A stretch of 64,000 nucleotides of DNA, taken from NCBI RefSeq assembly GCF_040545805.1, contig NZ_JBEPMO010000009.1:1-64000 (forward strand). The letters run 5' to 3'. Positions 51,316-60,090 of this stretch are shown piece by piece (the first letter of the stretch is position 1; every line of letters starts with the position of its first letter). The stretch comes from Moheibacter stercoris. Lineage in GTDB: Bacteria; Bacteroidota; Bacteroidia; Flavobacteriales; Weeksellaceae. The notes under the pieces were generated by a model that was given only the letters and a program-made list of their open reading frames with translations, was not told the origin of the DNA and searched no databases. The position numbers were made by a program, and so were the translations under genes.

Positions 51316-52272
51316 GTGAGCTGGTTTAAAAAAATTTTAGGAAAAGAAAGTAAAGAAAAACTAGATGAAGGTCTAGAAAAGTCAAAACAATCCTTTTTCG
51401 ACAAATTAAGTCGTTCTGTCGCTGGAAAGTCCAAAGTTGACGATGATGTATTGGACAATTTGGAAGAAGTATTGATCACTTCAGATGTTGGAGTTGAAAC
51501 TACTTTGAAAATCATCAAACGTATTGAAGAACGAGTAGCGCGAGATAAATATTTAAACACAAGCGAACTCAACGTTATTCTTCGTGAAGAAATTGCTGGT
51601 TTATTGTCTGAAAACAATACCCAATCTCAAAGAGGATATGAAATTCCTGCCATGGACGAACCTTATGTCATCATGGTTGTAGGAGTCAATGGTGTTGGAA
51701 AGACAACGACTATTGGAAAATTGGCCAATCAATTCAAATTAAACGGAAAAAAAGTAGTTCTTGGTGCTGCAGACACCTTCCGCGCAGCAGCTGTTGATCA
51801 ATTGGTCATTTGGTCAGAAAGAGTGGGCGTTCCTATTGTGAAACAAGCCATGGGTTCAGATCCTGCCTCTGTTGCATTTGACACTTTACAATCTGCCAAA
51901 GCTCAAGGTGCAGATGTTGTCATTATCGATACCGCTGGTCGTTTGCATAATAAAATCAATTTGATGAACGAATTGTCCAAAATCAAACGTGTTATGCAAA
52001 AGGTTTCTCCCAATGCTCCTCACGAAGTATTATTGGTTTTAGATGGTTCCACGGGTCAAAATGCATTTGAACAAGCCAAACAATTCACTCAAGCTACAGA
52101 AGTTTCTTCTCTTGCTGTGACCAAATTAGATGGTACAGCAAAAGGAGGTGTAGTCATTGGAATTTCAGATCAATTTCAAATTCCGGTGAAATACATTGGA
52201 GTTGGTGAAGGAATCAACGATCTTCAAGCATTTGATAAATTTGAATTTGTCGATAGTTTCTTTAGTAAATAA
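51316..52272 (+). CDS. ftsY: Signal recognition particle receptor FtsY
   Basis: A 318-residue GTPase starting at GTG (MSWFKKILGKESKEK). A short N domain (LEEVLITSDVGVETTLKII) is followed by the G domain: P-loop GVNGVGKTTTIGKLA (about 123-137), GAADTFRAAAVDQL, IIDTAGRLHNK near 205, TKLDGTAKGG and GVGEGINDLQAFD. There is no acidic A domain; the amphipathic start probably binds the membrane directly. It docks SRP (ffs at 48573 plus Ffh) to the translocon. Confidence 0.96.
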   Translation: MSWFKKILGKESKEKLDEGLEKSKQSFFDKLSRSVAGKSKVDDDVLDNLEEVLITSDVGVETTLKIIKRIEERVARDKYLNTSELNVILREEIAGLLSENNTQSQRGYEIPAMDEPYVIMVVGVNGVGKTTTIGKLANQFKLNGKKVVLGAADTFRAAAVDQLVIWSERVGVPIVKQAMGSDPASVAFDTLQSAKAQGADVVIIDTAGRLHNKINLMNELSKIKRVMQKVSPNAPHEVLLVLDGSTGQNAFEQAKQFTQATEVSSLAVTKLDGTAKGGVVIGISDQFQIPVKYIGVGEGINDLQAFDKFEFVDSFFSK

Positions 52273-52363
52273 ACACTTCCCATAAAAGTTCATTAGAAGT
52301 TATACACCCAAATTAGGACTTGTAATATTGGGTGCTTCATTTTCTGCATCTAGTTTTAGAGCA

Positions 52364-52403
52364 TAAAAAAATCCTTCCAATATAAGGGGCTATGGAAGGA
52401 TTT
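52364..52403 (-). terminator. Intrinsic terminator of the candidate small RNA
   Basis: An 11-bp stem with T residues after it on the minus strand only (52364-52368 region). Confidence 0.65.
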
Positions 52404-52488
52404 AGATAGGTCTAAAATTAGCATCTAATTTTTCTTACAACTAAACACACAGTTTATAAGAATCACCTATACATTTAAATTAAATCTC
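52364..52488 (-). ncRNA. Candidate small RNA under promoter site C
   Basis: No gene lies in 52273-52625. On the minus strand a -7 box TATCTTTG (52495-52502) with operator elements predicts a transcript from about 52488. An intrinsic terminator follows at 52369-52403 (AAATCCTTCCA/TGGAAGGATTT, 13-base loop, then T residues). The T run is on the minus strand only. The upstream minus-strand gene already has its own terminator at 52566-52597. No convincing reading frame exists in the ~125 bases. Confidence 0.45.
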
Positions 52489-52494
52489 TTGCTA

Positions 52495-52561
52495 CAAAGA
52501 TAGGATGACCTTCCTAAAAATTTATAAGGGTATTTCCTGAAAAAAAACAGGAAAAATCCTG
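52495..52561 (-). promoter_or_regulatory. Bipartite operator and promoter, site C
   Basis: Read on the minus strand: distal palindrome CAGGATTTTTCCTG (52548-52561), proximal CAGGAAATACCC (52528-52539), exactly 25 bases, -7 box TATCTTTG (52495-52502). The 25-base spacing equals that of sites A and B. Confidence 0.6.
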
Positions 52562-52565
52562 TATA

Positions 52566-52597
52566 AAAATCCCTTCCATGTGGAAAGGATTTTTTAT
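52566..52597. terminator. Bidirectional terminator after T9SS paralogue 3
   Basis: AAAATCCCTTCC and GGAAAGGATTTT pair around ATGT, with T runs in both directions. Confidence 0.7.
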
Positions 52598-52625
52598 AGA
52601 AAGTCAAATAGAGAGGTAATGATTT

Positions 52626-53753
52626 TTATTTTTTAATTAACTTAATGGATTCAGTTCCTTTATCTGTTTTGACTTGAGCTAAATAAACTCCAGGAGACAA
52701 ACTACTTACGGATAATGAAACGGATTTTTCATCAAAGGAATTTTCTAACAGAATTTGACCTGCCATATTCATTATTTTCACTTCTTGAATCAATTGATCT
52801 GAAGTCAAAGTCACCAAATCTTTCATTGGGTTTGGAAATGATTTTAAACTATTCTGGCTATTCACATCTTCAACCGACATCGACTCATCCAAAACAAAAA
52901 CATCAAATACATTTCCCAAAGGAATATCTGCACTATCCTCACTGCAAATGACCCATTTGACAATAGTCGGATTAAAATAAAGATAAGTGACATGGTCTAA
53001 ATAGTCTCCATCCCACATATGCGAATACACCAATTTTGCATTGGGATTATTGTTTAATAAGGGATGGTCCAATCGTACACAGTCAAATGGAGTATTGATT
53101 GCGTCACTCTTTATACGGAAAGTTTGAATACCTGATTCTCCAGCAACAGCTACATGATAGGTACTTGGGTGAATAAAAGCTGTTAAATCCTCAAAAAACA
53201 CGCCTCGGTTGGAACCGCCATAATTGAATAGACCAATGTTTTTATTGATTCTCTCGTTAACAAAGACATGGGTAACAACTGCATTTCTATTTGGCTGATT
53301 ATCTAATAATGGATTCGTAATAATAGAGGCTGCATTGATTACATTGGTACTAGTTGCAAGATGTTGAATAGAATAATTGGAATCTGGTACATAGACCATA
53401 TATTTTGCATCTTGAGTATGTACACTACTATCCTCATTATAAATCAACCATCTTCCAGCGGCCGCATCATAATATACACCAGATATTTTGTTGTTTACTA
53501 CTCCATTCCAAACATGTGAAACAATAGGTCGAGCATTTGGGTTATTATTTAACAAAGGATGATCCATTATAGTTCCATCACCACCTGACGAATTAACAGG
53601 ATCTGATGTATGAATGAAGATTTTCCCATCATTTCCACCTTCTGTATTATAAGTTACAGTTTGATTATGGTTAAATTGAAATTGGGAACGATCACTCTGG
53701 GCATGTAAGCTGATTACACAAAAAGCTAGTAAGGTTGTAAATATTGTTTTCAT
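52626..53753 (-). CDS. T9SS-secreted protein with internal repeats (paralogue 3 of 3)
   Basis: A 375-residue secreted protein: signal peptide MKTIFTTLLAFCVISLHAQ, then units related to those of the genes at 35235 and 36587. The unit hallmark 'hDHPLLNNNPNA' occurs twice here (DHPLLNNNPNARPIVSHVWN and DHPLLNNNPNAKLVYSHMWD), with a diverged middle unit (NPLLDNQPNRNAVVTHVF). It ends in a type A T9SS sorting domain (SLKSFPNPMKDLVTLTS, VKIMNMAGQILLEN, LSPGVYLAQVKTDKG). It has a -7 box TAATTTTG (minus, 53776-53783), but the operator elements of sites A-C are not recognisable upstream. Function is unknown. Confidence 0.85.
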   Translation of the reverse strand: MKTIFTTLLAFCVISLHAQSDRSQFQFNHNQTVTYNTEGGNDGKIFIHTSDPVNSSGGDGTIMDHPLLNNNPNARPIVSHVWNGVVNNKISGVYYDAAAGRWLIYNEDSSVHTQDAKYMVYVPDSNYSIQHLATSTNVINAASIITNPLLDNQPNRNAVVTHVFVNERINKNIGLFNYGGSNRGVFFEDLTAFIHPSTYHVAVAGESGIQTFRIKSDAINTPFDCVRLDHPLLNNNPNAKLVYSHMWDGDYLDHVTYLYFNPTIVKWVICSEDSADIPLGNVFDVFVLDESMSVEDVNSQNSLKSFPNPMKDLVTLTSDQLIQEVKIMNMAGQILLENSFDEKSVSLSVSSLSPGVYLAQVKTDKGTESIKLIKK

Positions 53754-53775
53754 TGTAATAATATTAATTTGAAAA

Positions 53776-53783
53776 CAAAATTA
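53776..53783 (-). promoter_or_regulatory. -7 box of T9SS paralogue 3
   Basis: TAATTTTG on the minus strand, 22 bases before the ATG. Confidence 0.5.
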
Positions 53784-53855
53784 TCATGCGAACTCCATCT
53801 CTATTCCTAGAAATTCACCAACTGCGAAATCTAATTGATCAATGGTAAATGGACA

Positions 53856-53883
53856 TAAAAAAAGGAGCAATTTCTTGCTCCTT
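53856..53883 (-). terminator. Terminator of the surA operon
   Basis: AGGAGCAA/TTGCTCCT hairpin with seven T after it on the minus strand. Confidence 0.75.
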
Positions 53884-53905
53884 CTTTCTTATTATAATCC
53901 TTGCT

Positions 53906-55264
53906 TTAATTTTCTTTTCTCCAATCCAATCGGAAATCACAATCGTCGTTTTCGCTATGAATTTTCACAAATGTGTCGCTAATTTGTTCACCAACCCATT
54001 TCATCACCGTTTCTTGACGTTTCGTATTGATCGTCAAATTTTTCAAACGTGCATAATCTGTTTCCAAATTAATTTTGTGCGCAGGGATGGTTTGATTCAA
54101 TTTCACAAATCGTAAAACTGGTTGACGATTGAATTCATCTTCAAAAGGTTCTGAAATTCCTCCATCTTCCATTCCAGCAATAGCCATAAGCAATTTGGTT
54201 GGCAATTTGGAACGATCCATTCTATCTTCTCCTGTGTTGTCGTCTGATAAAACTCCAGCGTTGTATTTCGTATATTTATCTACCGAATATTTCAAAGCTG
54301 CTTCTTTGAACGTCAATTCTCCTTTGTCAATATCTTGGATAATCTTCTGAATTTTCTCTTTGGTTACGGCAATTTCTTCTGGCGTTGGTTTCAATTGAAT
54401 TAAGATATGACGGATGTCCAATTCTTGTCCTCTTCTTTTTTCCAACATCGCAATATGGTACCCAAAATCTGTTTTGAATGGTTCGGAAACTTCCCCTTCT
54501 TGCAAATTGAACACAACCGCATCAAATTCTGGAACCATTTGACCTCTTTTTACATTTTTGATCAAACCTCCGTTGGAAGCCGATCCCGGATCATTGGAAT
54601 ACAAAATCGCTTTGGTTGAAAAACTAGCTCCATCCAAAACTTCTTGTCTGTATTGCGACAATTGATCAATTACATTTTGTTCATTTTCTGGAAATATCTC
54701 TGGATAGACAACAATATGACTCAAGCTAACTTCTTCAGGAATGTCTGGCAATTCATCTTTGTATTGGTTGTAAAAATTACGAACCTCTTCTGGTGTCGCA
54801 TCCAATCCTTTGGTAATTAAATTTTGTTTTTCGTTGGCATAGGCTTGATCCTTGATAATTCCACGAAGTTCCAACTTCATTTCAGCCATCGTATTCATCC
54901 CAAAGTAAGCCAAGATTTCTTGTTCACTTCCTTGCGTTAAGAAATGTTGAATTCTCGCATCTACCTGACGGTCAACTTGATCGTTGGTAATATTAATCAA
55001 GGTATCTTCTTTTGCTTTTGATAAAAGTAGCTTCTCAATTAAAATATTCTCCAAGAATTCGCATTGGTTTTCTACTTGATACCCTTGCATTTTGGCCTGA
55101 ATATAATCTCGTTCGATGTCAGAATTTAAAATAATTTCGTCTCCAACAACGGCTGCAACACCATCAAGTTTAAGTTGATTCATCGGATTATTAGCCTTTT
55201 GAGCAAATCCTTCCAGAGAAATCAAACTCAGGATAAGTGTTAAAAAATATGCTTTAATTTTCAT
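53906..55264 (-). CDS. surA: SurA-like periplasmic chaperone / peptidyl-prolyl isomerase
   Basis: A 452-residue exported protein started at ATG 55264 (MKIKAYFLTLILSLISLEGFAQ). The N-terminal SurA_N domain begins VAAVVGDEIILNSDIERDY. Two parvulin domains follow: SLSHIVVYPEIFPENEQ to DFGYHIAMLEKRRG, and RHILIQLKPTPEEIA to FVKLN. This order matches SurA, which escorts outer-membrane proteins through the periplasm; many barrels in this window are potential clients. Its start overlaps the end of the related gene upstream by 11 bases, so the two are co-expressed. Confidence 0.88.
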   Translation of the reverse strand: MKIKAYFLTLILSLISLEGFAQKANNPMNQLKLDGVAAVVGDEIILNSDIERDYIQAKMQGYQVENQCEFLENILIEKLLLSKAKEDTLINITNDQVDRQVDARIQHFLTQGSEQEILAYFGMNTMAEMKLELRGIIKDQAYANEKQNLITKGLDATPEEVRNFYNQYKDELPDIPEEVSLSHIVVYPEIFPENEQNVIDQLSQYRQEVLDGASFSTKAILYSNDPGSASNGGLIKNVKRGQMVPEFDAVVFNLQEGEVSEPFKTDFGYHIAMLEKRRGQELDIRHILIQLKPTPEEIAVTKEKIQKIIQDIDKGELTFKEAALKYSVDKYTKYNAGVLSDDNTGEDRMDRSKLPTKLLMAIAGMEDGGISEPFEDEFNRQPVLRFVKLNQTIPAHKINLETDYARLKNLTINTKRQETVMKWVGEQISDTFVKIHSENDDCDFRLDWRKEN

Positions 55265-56129
55265 TGATCTTAATTTCATTTTTATTGATAGCTTCTTTAT
55301 ATAATTGATTCTGCAATTCGCTGAGCAAATTTAACTTTCTTTTGTTTAGTAAAAGATTTTTTATGGTAGGTTTAACAAATTCGTAAGGAGCCGTACTTCC
55401 TTTTGGCTTTAGATTAAGAATTTTGATCAATGTAACCGTATTTTCATCGGATATTTTGACCTTTCTTCGAGAAATTAGTTGACTCAATTGATCATTTTGG
55501 TTCAATTCTGGAAATTGCGCGGCAATGTATTCAGGAGAATACCAAATGCTATCCTTATCATGATAAGCATTTCCGGCTTGCAAAACCATTTTCATCACCT
55601 CATCAAAATCTTCATCTTTGCTAGAATTGAACAATCTTTCTGCCTGATTTTCTTCTGATTTATCCACCGTAATGGCACGAAATTGAACAACTTCTTTCAC
55701 CAAAGGAAAACTGTCCTTGTGCTTCTCGTAGTATTGAAACAATTCTTCATCGGTGACCGAATCCTTGATATTTTTCTCAATCAGGTAATTATTATAGGCA
55801 TTGATCAATAAATCCTGACGATACTCTACGATTTTATTTTCAATTTCTTTCAAGGTTAATTCATCGATGTTTTCTTCTGCTTTGTCGACAATGGCTTTTT
55901 TCTTTACCCATTCCTCGATATAGGTTTTGACCCAATTGACACTATCTTCTTTTGTATAATCTTTGGGAAGAATCAATTTCAAATCACGATCGGTAAGAAA
56001 ATGTTCTCCATATTGAACAACAATTTTCTCATTTTCGGCTTTTTGTTTGGAGAAATTGAATTTGCCTTTGCAACTCAAAAACAAAATCGGACTAACCAAA
56101 ATGAGAAGAGATATATACGTAAACTTCAT
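55254..56129 (-). CDS. SurA_N-like lipoprotein (divergent chaperone)
   Basis: A 291-residue lipoprotein from ATG 56129; the signal ends LFLSC. The body is acidic and helical: VVQYGEHFLTDRDLKLILP, then DSVNWVKTYIEEWVKKKAIVDKAEE and DEELFQYYEKHKDSFPLVKEVVQFRAI. This resembles the SurA_N/parvulin-type chaperone layout, but I see no convincing isomerase active-site residues, so it may be a chaperone only. It overlaps the SurA gene (11 bases) and both probably form one operon with the HMG-CoA-lyase family gene upstream (33 bases). Confidence 0.75.
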   Translation of the reverse strand: MKFTYISLLILVSPILFLSCKGKFNFSKQKAENEKIVVQYGEHFLTDRDLKLILPKDYTKEDSVNWVKTYIEEWVKKKAIVDKAEENIDELTLKEIENKIVEYRQDLLINAYNNYLIEKNIKDSVTDEELFQYYEKHKDSFPLVKEVVQFRAITVDKSEENQAERLFNSSKDEDFDEVMKMVLQAGNAYHDKDSIWYSPEYIAAQFPELNQNDQLSQLISRRKVKISDENTVTLIKILNLKPKGSTAPYEFVKPTIKNLLLNKRKLNLLSELQNQLYKEAINKNEIKINEN

Positions 56130-56162
56130 TGTATCTAAACGCAAAATAGGAGATTTCATTAT

Positions 56163-57020
56163 TTAACCTAAAATTCTCATCGCAGAATTATAAGCCGATT
56201 CAAAAGCGAAAAGGTTCAAACCATGATCGGCATTGACACTTTCTGCATAGGTTATTAGTTTTTCGGTTGGCATATTTCCCACCATTTCACTTTTGGCCAT
56301 AGGACAACCACCAAATCCCTTGATTGCTCCATCAAATTTACGACAACCATTCTGGTAAGCGGCATCTACTTTGGTAAACCATTCCAAATATTCAGTATGA
56401 AAATGTGCGCCAAATTCAATTTCCGGATATTTCGGCACCAAAGTTTTGAATAATTCTTCGACATCTTCTTTATGAGCCACCGAAGTGGTATCGGACAAAT
56501 TGATCATTTTAATTCCAATATCAGAAAAACGAGCTGCCCATTCTTTCACCAAGTTAACATTCCATTCTTCCTGATATGGATTTCCAAACGCCATTGAAAA
56601 GTACAAAAGCAATTCTTTGCTTGTTCCTTCCAATAAATTCACAATATTTTGAACCGATTGAAAGGCCTCTTCCCTACTTTTATTGGTGTTGTCAAATTGG
56701 AATTGTTCCGAAATAGAAAAAGGAAATCCTAAAAAATCTACATTTTCATGCAACAAAGCTCTTTCTGCTCCTCCTTCACTTGCCACAATGACCGATAATT
56801 TGGATTCTGTTTGGACAGTTTTCACTGCCTGCAAAACTTCATTTGTGTCAGCCATTTGAGGAATAATTTTGGGCGAAACAAAACTACCACAGTCAATTGT
56901 ATCAAATCCAACTTTCATTAATTTGGTTAAATGATCAATTTTATCTTCAGTTTTGATGAAATCATGAATGCCTTGCATCGCATCGCGCGGACAATCCACA
57001 ATTTTAATTTTTTCGCTCAT
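56163..57020 (-). CDS. Hydroxymethylglutaryl-CoA lyase family enzyme
   Basis: A 285-residue TIM-barrel protein of the HMGL-like family from ATG 57020 (MSEKIKIVDCPRDAMQG). It has the metal-binding Asp in CPRDAMQGI, KVGFDTIDCGSFVSPKIIPQMADTNEV, the metal-binding His pair in EFGAHFHTEY and the Cys loop GFGGCPMAKSEMVGNMPTE. These match 3-hydroxy-3-methylglutaryl-CoA lyase, which splits HMG-CoA into acetyl-CoA and acetoacetate in leucine catabolism. No other leucine-catabolic gene is near; the neighbours are the chaperone genes. Confidence 0.88.
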   Translation of the reverse strand: MSEKIKIVDCPRDAMQGIHDFIKTEDKIDHLTKLMKVGFDTIDCGSFVSPKIIPQMADTNEVLQAVKTVQTESKLSVIVASEGGAERALLHENVDFLGFPFSISEQFQFDNTNKSREEAFQSVQNIVNLLEGTSKELLLYFSMAFGNPYQEEWNVNLVKEWAARFSDIGIKMINLSDTTSVAHKEDVEELFKTLVPKYPEIEFGAHFHTEYLEWFTKVDAAYQNGCRKFDGAIKGFGGCPMAKSEMVGNMPTEKLITYAESVNADHGLNLFAFESAYNSAMRILG

Positions 57021-57220
57021 TTCGTAACAATTAGAAATTTTCAAGTACGAATAACGGAAAAATCTCGCAAATACGAAACTGCTAACAAGTTTTGTAAGCA
57101 AAAAGATTGTAATTTTACGCAGTATTAATCAATAAAATTCAATTGTTTGATGCTTCAGATGAAGTGATTTGAATGTATCCAATTGAAATCTCAATTAGTA
57201 AAAAATTAAAAGATTATAAA

Positions 57221-58462
57221 ATGGACAAAATTTGGAGTGAAAAACTGAAGAATCGATTTTTAAAATATGTAAGTTTTTATTCAGAAAGTATACCTTTCGT
57301 TGATGCATTTCCAAGTTCAGAAAGGCAGTGGGACATTGCAAAATATCTATTTGAAGAATTGAAATCAATCGGTTTAGAAGATGTTTCGATTGATGACAAT
57401 GCCTATGTTATGGGATATTTACCCTCCAATATTGACAAAGAAGTCCCAACCATTGGATTCATTTCGCACTTTGATACATCACCAGATTATTCAGGAGAAA
57501 ATGTAAAACCTCAAATCATTGAAAATTATGATGGAGGAGAAATCCTTTTAAACGAGGCGTTGAAAATGAAATTAAATCCGGAAGAATTTCCAGAATTAAA
57601 ACAATACAAAGGTCAAACCATCATTACCACAGACGGAACGACCCTTTTGGGAGCTGACGATAAAGCAGGTGTTGCTGAAATTGTTACTGCGATGGAATAT
57701 TTGGTTGCGCATCCTGAAATCAAGCATGGCCGCATCGCGGTTGGATTTACACCAGACGAAGAAGTAGGTCGTGGTGCTGATTTCTTTGACGTAGAAAAAT
57801 TTGGTGCAGAATGGGCGTATACAATGGATGGTAGCGAAATTGGTGAATTGGAATATGAAAATTTCAACGCTGCTTATGCGCACATCACCTTCAAAGGAAA
57901 AAGTGTTCACCCTGGATATGCCAAAAACCAAATGGTCAATGCGATTTCAATGGCAAGACAATTTGCAGATCAATTGCCAAACGATGAAGTTCCAGAATTG
58001 ACAACTGGCCGTGAAGGTTTCTTCCATTTGAATGATTTCGAAGGAAATGTTTCGGAAACAACCATTAAATACATCATTCGTGATCACGATATGACGCAAT
58101 TTGAAGCAAGAAAAGCTTTGATTCAAGAAATTGTTGCAGAAATGAGTGAAGAATTCGGAGAGGATAATGTTATTTTGGATATGAAAGACCAATATTACAA
58201 CATGGTCGAAAAAGTTCAAGAGAAATTCCAATCAGTTGAAATTGCTGAACAAGCATTAAAAGATGTAGGAATTACGCCAAACATCAAACCAATTCGTGGA
58301 GGAACAGATGGATCAAGATTGAGCTTTATGGGATTGCCTTGCCCGAACATTTTTGCGGGTGGACATAATTTTCATGGACCTTACGAATATGTTCCATTGC
58401 AATCCATGGAAAAAGCGGTTGAAGTAATTGTACGAATTGGAGAATTGGTTGCTGAAAAATAA
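57221..58462 (+). CDS. pepT: Peptidase T (aminotripeptidase)
   Basis: A 413-residue M20B zinc peptidase from ATG 57221, which matches the family start (MDKIWSEKLKNRFLKYVSFY). It removes the N-terminal residue from tripeptides in the cytoplasm. Metal sites: ISHFDTSPDYSG (His-x-Asp), GADDKAGVAEI, FTPDEEVGRGAD (Glu-Glu), TMDGSEIGELEYENFNAA and FAGGHNFHGPYE (His). Length is typical of PepT. A 12-bp terminator follows. Confidence 0.95.
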   Translation: MDKIWSEKLKNRFLKYVSFYSESIPFVDAFPSSERQWDIAKYLFEELKSIGLEDVSIDDNAYVMGYLPSNIDKEVPTIGFISHFDTSPDYSGENVKPQIIENYDGGEILLNEALKMKLNPEEFPELKQYKGQTIITTDGTTLLGADDKAGVAEIVTAMEYLVAHPEIKHGRIAVGFTPDEEVGRGADFFDVEKFGAEWAYTMDGSEIGELEYENFNAAYAHITFKGKSVHPGYAKNQMVNAISMARQFADQLPNDEVPELTTGREGFFHLNDFEGNVSETTIKYIIRDHDMTQFEARKALIQEIVAEMSEEFGEDNVILDMKDQYYNMVEKVQEKFQSVEIAEQALKDVGITPNIKPIRGGTDGSRLSFMGLPCPNIFAGGHNFHGPYEYVPLQSMEKAVEVIVRIGELVAEK

Positions 58463-58492
58463 CAGAATTCTTTTAATTTGAAACTCAATAGT

Positions 58493-58530
58493 TCCTGAAA
58501 GATTTATTAAAAATCTTTCAGGATCTTTTT
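58493..58530 (+). terminator. pepT terminator
   Basis: CCTGAAAGATTT/AAATCTTTCAGG, 12 perfect pairs, then T-rich sequence. Confidence 0.8.
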
Positions 58531-58583
58531 ATTTATGCGGGATTGGAACAATCTTTGTCTAGTCAAAACAAAATTTATTCTAT

Positions 58584-59246
58584 ATGAAATCTTTCATGAC
58601 CATGTTCCTTCTAGGAATTTTTAGCATCTCTTTTTCTCAAGTGAAATTGGAAGTAGGAGAATTTAACAAATTGGAAACCTTTGATAAATTAAATGTGAAA
58701 TTGGTTCAATCCGATTCTCAATACATTGAAGTGACAGGACCCAAAGCTGAAAATGTGGAATTTGTCAATAAAAACAAAGTGTTAAAAGTTCGCATGAACA
58801 CCAAAGAATTTTTACAAGGTGAAACCACACAAGTTATCGTATATTATAAAGATTTACAATCCATTTCAGCCAATGAAGGATCCTTCGTAACTTCTGACGA
58901 AACGATTGACAGAAATGATTTTTTGATCAATGCAAAAGAAGGTTCTTTTGTTGCGTTGGATTTAGAAGTTGAAAATCTTGAAATCAAAACCCATACAGGA
59001 GCCAATATTGAAGTATCTGGAAATGCAGAAAATCAATCTGTTGTTTCCAATTCAGGTGGAAAATACAACGGTGAAACTTTGATTACTTCAACTACAGAGG
59101 TAACAGTAAATGCAGGTGGTGAAGCAAAAGTTTACGCATTGAATCAAGTTGAAGCCAAAACCAGAGCTGGGGGCAACATTCATATTTATGGTGGAGCAAA
59201 AGTTTCTCAAAAAACCATTGTAGGAGGTTCTGTCCATATTCATTAA
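58584..59246 (+). CDS. Head-GIN-domain (DUF2807) exported protein
   Basis: A 220-residue exported protein: signal peptide MKSFMTMFLLGIFSISFSQ and a right-handed beta-helix-like body with repeating 'V.A..GS/GG' turns (QSISANEGSFVTSDET, LINAKEGSFVALD, TVNAGGEAKVYAL, AKTRAGGNIHIYGGAK). This is the 'putative auto-transporter adhesin head GIN domain' family common in Bacteroidota. There is no autotransporter barrel, so the name is historical; it is probably periplasmic or surface-attached. It is followed 32 bases later by the M15 peptidase gene in the same direction. Confidence 0.82.
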   Translation: MKSFMTMFLLGIFSISFSQVKLEVGEFNKLETFDKLNVKLVQSDSQYIEVTGPKAENVEFVNKNKVLKVRMNTKEFLQGETTQVIVYYKDLQSISANEGSFVTSDETIDRNDFLINAKEGSFVALDLEVENLEIKTHTGANIEVSGNAENQSVVSNSGGKYNGETLITSTTEVTVNAGGEAKVYALNQVEAKTRAGGNIHIYGGAKVSQKTIVGGSVHIH

Positions 59247-59278
59247 TTTTACCTTCTTAATAATCTAAATCCTTAACT

Positions 59279-60013
59279 ATGCAAAGACGCGATTTCCTAA
59301 AAAAAACAGCCCTAATGGGTGGACTTTGGGTGGTAAACCCAAGCATCTCATTGGATTTTCTCCAAGATTTTCCCCAAGATGAATTGATAGGCAAAGGAAA
59401 ACCAGCCCTTTTTGGTGAGGATTTTAAATTACGCGAAGAAGCCAGATTGAATTTCAATCTGATGAAAAAAGCAGCCAAGGAAAAAGGATTCAACATTCAC
59501 GTCGTTTCGAGTTATCGTTCTTATTCTCATCAAAATGGAATTTGGGAAAGAAAATATACCAATTTCCGTAATCAAGGATTTTCGCATGAAAAAACAATTC
59601 AAAAAATCATTGAGTACAGTACAATTCCAGGAACTTCGAGACACCACTGGGGAACCGATTTGGACATCATCGATAGTACCAAAGGAATTCCCGCCAATCC
59701 ATTGAGTGAATCACACTTCAACAAAGGAGGACGTATGCACAATTTCAAGCTGTGGTTGGATGAAAATTCAGAAAAATATGGTTTCTATTTGGTCTATACC
59801 AATGCACCTGGAAGAAAAGGATTTGCGTATGAACCTTGGCATTTTTCCTACAAACCACTTTCATTAAAAATGTTAGAATCCTACAAAAAAATGGATTTGA
59901 AAAAAATGCTACAAACCAACAAATTAATGGGTAGTGAACACTTCACTAATGAATTTATTTCGAAATACATACAAGAAAATATTTTGGACATCAACCCAAG
60001 TTTGTTGCCCTAA
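59279..60013 (+). CDS. M15 (VanY-like) D-Ala-D-Ala carboxypeptidase, Tat-exported
   Basis: A 244-residue zinc peptidase with a Tat-like signal (QRRDFLKKTALMGGLWVV). The M15B motif STIPGTSRHHWGTDLDI carries the first zinc His and Asp (SxHxxGxxxD pattern), and AYEPWHFSY the second zinc His and general base Glu. Such enzymes trim peptidoglycan stem peptides. The last ~45 residues are a Lys-rich helical extension not typical of the family. It may be co-transcribed with the head-GIN gene upstream. Confidence 0.88.
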   Translation: MQRRDFLKKTALMGGLWVVNPSISLDFLQDFPQDELIGKGKPALFGEDFKLREEARLNFNLMKKAAKEKGFNIHVVSSYRSYSHQNGIWERKYTNFRNQGFSHEKTIQKIIEYSTIPGTSRHHWGTDLDIIDSTKGIPANPLSESHFNKGGRMHNFKLWLDENSEKYGFYLVYTNAPGRKGFAYEPWHFSYKPLSLKMLESYKKMDLKKMLQTNKLMGSEHFTNEFISKYIQENILDINPSLLP

Positions 60014-60090
60014 TTCCTTAACGTTATTTTAACCTTTACACGATAATCAAAACTGATTACAATTCGTAATTTTATCAAAATTTCTTATCC

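Noticed and set aside
53836..53846. ATTGATCAAT palindrome upstream of T9SS paralogue 3 as a regulator site
   Set aside because: Single occurrence, low complexity, and no match to sites A-D.
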